DNA of 64,000 nucleotides from Bradyrhizobium sp. ARR65 (GTDB lineage: Bacteria > Pseudomonadota > Alphaproteobacteria > Rhizobiales > Xanthobacteraceae): the NCBI RefSeq assembly GCF_000472385.1, contig NZ_AWZU01000041.1, forward strand, positions 127 through 64,126, given 5' to 3'. This document shows, piece by piece, positions 61,645-64,000 of this stretch. The position numbers were made by a program, and so were the translations under genes. Each line of letters opens with the position of its first letter. Positions within the stretch are counted from its first letter, which is position 1. Under the pieces are notes generated by a model. It was given only the letters and a program-made list of their open reading frames with translations. It had not been told where the DNA came from and did not search any database.

Positions 61645-62250
61645 GGGGCGCAGTTGAGCGGACGTTGCTCGTTTCTGAGTGCTTGAGATCGGGAATTGGT
61701 ACTCCTCAGCATTCAAAGCGGTACAAGACTTTGCTTTCCATAGTCCGGAAACCACTATTTCGATTTGGTTCGGACGCTCCGCGACTTCAATGGTCAGTTC
61801 GACCGGATCGCCGAAACTGGCGTGTTCATGGGCGGAGCATCAACCTTCCTCGCCGGCTGCATGGGCCGCCTAATCATTATCTGCGCTATTTTCATCTTCA
61901 CGCGAACGGCTTGCTGCGCTTCGACATCTTCATCGAGCGTCACGCGGCGCCTTGACAAACTTCACCCTCCGAGCGCTTCGCGACGCACAATCCGCATGGA
62001 ACCGCGGACGGCCGCAATTGATGACCTCCTCGCGGCCAGTCGTGCCTGAAGCGGCCACGGAGTGTGGTACAGCCCGTCCAAAACCCTTGCGCCGGCGGCA
62101 TTGCCGCAGACACTTTCCGGTTGTCTTGCGGCCACGAAGCGGTCATCGTCATGTCTGGGATCGGACCGCCATGGCGCGTCCGGCTCCTGACCTGATGGTG
62201 CCGCCGGGATCGCCGGACAGCCCGCCAGTTTCGGTGGCGCGAAGAGAGAG
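61645..62250. other. 600-base gap before the sensor kinase, no supported gene
   Basis: Several short open frames overlap here on both strands, but none has a convincing start, domain or codon pattern. I see no RNA gene and no close copy of the repeats found elsewhere. The immediate upstream of the kinase has GAAGAGAGAG as its ribosome site. Confidence 0.5.
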
Positions 62251-64000
62251 ATGACGCTCACTACCCGCCTCGCCCTTGCGATGATCCTGGTGGTCGCCGC
62301 TGCGGTTTCCGCCGTCGGATTGCTGGGCTATCACAATCTGGAACAGGCGCTGCTGCCGCGTATACTCGATCGCATCGAGTCGCATTCGAAACTCGTTGCC
62401 AGCGACCTGCGCTCCTATGTTCGCGGCGCGCGCGCCGATGTGGCGACCTTCTCCACCCGCACGGCGGTGCAGGGCATGGTCACCGCGCATGTCAACGGCG
62501 GGGCCGATCCGGTCGACCACGTCGCCGAAAACACCTGGCGGACCCGGCTCATCGATCAGCTCGCCGCGGAGCTCGAAGCCAAGCCGGCCTATTCGCAATT
62601 CCGTCTGATCGGCCTCGACGACGGAGGGCGCGAGCTGGTCCGCGTCGACCGCTCCGGTCCGAACGGGGCGGTTCGGATCGTGCCCGATAGCGAATTGCAG
62701 CGAAAGGGCGACCGGGCCTATTTCAAGGAGACCATCAAGCTAAAGCCGGACGAGGTCTACGTCTCGCCGGTGGATCTCAACCAGGAGAACGGCACCATCG
62801 AGGTGCCGCATGTGCCGACATTACGCGTCGCGACGCCGATTTTCGCGCCCGGCGGCAAGCTCTTCGGCATCGTCGTCATCAATGTCGATATGCGTCCGTG
62901 CCTGGATCGCATCAGGACGCCGGCGCGCCCCGGAGAGCAGATCTACGTCGTCGACGCCAAAGGCGACTATCTCGTCCATCCGGACCGCTCGCGCGAATTC
63001 GCAAGCGACCTCGGCGGGCGAAGAGACTGGCAGAAGGATTTTCCTTATTTCGCGTCCCTGGTCGGCGGATCGCAAAGTGGCGTGCGGGTCATCCCCGACA
63101 CCTCGCGACGGCCTGGCGGAGCGGCGCTCGCGCCGGCCATGCTGGTCGACAAGCAATGGATCGGAATCATCGAAACGGTCCCGAACGCCGTGTTCGTGGC
63201 CACCGCGACGGCCATCAGCAGAACATCGCTGCAGGTCGGACTGATCGCCATGCTTGGCGCGGCCGCGCTTGCGTTCGCCATCGCGCGCTCCCTGACGCGC
63301 CCCATCAACCGATTGCGCGCGGCGGTCGAGGGAATCGGCCGTGACGAACCGTTCAAAATCCCGCCAGATGCCAGCGGCGAGACCGGCGTTCTGGCGCAGG
63401 CCTTTGCCCGCGCGATGAACGAGGTGAAGGCCAAGACCGCCGAACTCGAACGCGAGGTGCAGGAACATCGCCGCACCGAAGCGGCGCGGGACCACTATGC
63501 CGCGCGCGACCGCCTGTTCAGTGCGATGGTCGAATCGTCCAGTGATGCGATCGTCACCAAGTCGCTGGACGGCATCATCACCGGATGGAATCCGGCCGCC
63601 GAACACCTGTTCGGCTACAGCGCGGAAGAAGCGGTCGGCCAAAGCATCAACCTGATCGTCCCTCCCGACCGAGGCGAGGAGGTGCAGGCGATCCTGCGGC
63701 GGATCTTGCGCGGCGAGCGGATCGAGCACCACGAGACCATGCGCAGGCGCAAGGATGGCACGCTCGTGCAAGTCTCGCTGTCCATCTCGCCGATCAGGAA
63801 CGCTGCCGGCGAGATCATCGGCGCCTCCAAGATAGCCCGCGACATCACCGAGTTGCGGCAGACCGAGCTCGCGCTACGCCAGCAGCTCGAGGAGCGGGAG
63901 CGCATCTTCGAAAATTCGCAGGACCTGATCCTGGTCATGGATGCCGGAGGAGCGCTGGTTCAGGTCAGCCCGAGCTGCGAGACCATCCTGGGCTTCAGGC
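62251..64000 (+). CDS. Membrane PAS sensor protein, probably a hybrid histidine kinase (3' partial)
   Basis: The frame is open from the ATG at 62251 to the window end, 583 codons. TM1 is at about 5-25 (RLALAMILVVAAAVSAVGLL). A periplasmic double-Cache-like sensor follows to about 310, ending with WIGIIETVPNAVFVATATAI. TM2 is LQVGLIAMLGAAALAFAIA, then a HAMP region (LTRPINRLRAAVEGI), a coiled-coil and a PAS domain (MVESSSDAIVTKSLDGIITGW). A second PAS begins at FENSQDLILVMDAGG. The kinase or cyclase output lies beyond the window. Confidence 0.85.
   Translation, partial: MTLTTRLALAMILVVAAAVSAVGLLGYHNLEQALLPRILDRIESHSKLVASDLRSYVRGARADVATFSTRTAVQGMVTAHVNGGADPVDHVAENTWRTRLIDQLAAELEAKPAYSQFRLIGLDDGGRELVRVDRSGPNGAVRIVPDSELQRKGDRAYFKETIKLKPDEVYVSPVDLNQENGTIEVPHVPTLRVATPIFAPGGKLFGIVVINVDMRPCLDRIRTPARPGEQIYVVDAKGDYLVHPDRSREFASDLGGRRDWQKDFPYFASLVGGSQSGVRVIPDTSRRPGGAALAPAMLVDKQWIGIIETVPNAVFVATATAISRTSLQVGLIAMLGAAALAFAIARSLTRPINRLRAAVEGIGRDEPFKIPPDASGETGVLAQAFARAMNEVKAKTAELEREVQEHRRTEAARDHYAARDRLFSAMVESSSDAIVTKSLDGIITGWNPAAEHLFGYSAEEAVGQSINLIVPPDRGEEVQAILRRILRGERIEHHETMRRRKDGTLVQVSLSISPIRNAAGEIIGASKIARDITELRQTELALRQQLEERERIFENSQDLILVMDAGGALVQVSPSCETILGFR

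Noticed and set aside
61665..62254. Possible small proteins before the sensor kinase
   Set aside because: No start with a ribosome site, no homology that I recognise, and erratic composition.

Overview
The window looks like chromosomal DNA of a Bradyrhizobium-type alphaproteobacterium (Nitrobacteraceae). The basis is high GC with strong third-position bias, the gene repertoire (form II CO-dehydrogenase-like enzyme, HppD/HmgA/FahA tyrosine pathway, DUF3175, DUF2783, LssY_C), and several families of dispersed intergenic repeats that I recognise from that group. Genus assignment is inference from memory, not a database result.

Region 1 (1-9.0 kb) is accessory DNA. A tRNA-Ser(GGA) at 8932-9021 has a P4-type tyrosine integrase starting just past its 3' end, the usual layout of a tRNA-integrated genomic island running leftward. 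The island carries a leftward sulfatase module: outer-membrane transporter, formylglycine-generating enzyme, Tat-exported arylsulfatase, a frameshifted HAD phosphatase and a second outer-membrane transporter broken by a stop codon and a frameshift. The C-terminal TPR part of a large cyclase/ATPase-type protein lies at the left edge.

Region 2 (9-16.6 kb) has a small frameshifted ORF, a leftward MFS transporter-otsB-otsA trehalose operon, a DUF3175 protein and a methyl-accepting chemotaxis protein whose upstream region has a 24-bp tandem duplication. Region 3 (16.8-22.5 kb) has a long dispersed repeat, then coxS-coxL-coxM of form II and an alpha-methylacyl-CoA racemase.

Region 4 (22.5-30.6 kb) is aromatic amino-acid catabolism: hppD with a divergent Lrp-type regulator, then an operon for an FAD monooxygenase, a DUF2783 protein with a polyglutamine tail, a metallo-beta-lactamase-fold protein, hmgA and fahA, with a divergent MarR regulator. 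Together they take 4-hydroxyphenylpyruvate to homogentisate, maleylacetoacetate and, after an isomerase not present here, fumarate plus acetoacetate. Region 5 (30.6-35.8 kb) holds an inverted copy of the long repeat, a cytochrome P460-like protein with a CX3CH haem motif, a MarR-small membrane protein-DHA2 efflux operon and a lactonase-like hydrolase.

Region 6 (35.8-48 kb) is the most unusual. Two secreted caspase-fold proteins carry the same replacement of the catalytic His-Cys dyad by Tyr-Ser. Each sits beside a paralogous RND-type membrane-fusion protein; the first is followed by a full RND pump. Between them are an orphan DNA methyltransferase, a Crp-family regulator, an AsmA protein and a duplicated His-rich metal-binding protein. 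Region 7 (48-64 kb) holds an unrecognised 576-aa protein with a DxDTTA motif and a perfect TGTGA-N6-TCACA site upstream, a secreted nuclease, an LssY_C protein, a PLP aminotransferase, an iron-type ABC transporter lacking its binding protein, an S9 oligopeptidase, an autotransporter with PKD-like repeats, and the start of a PAS sensor kinase cut by the window end.
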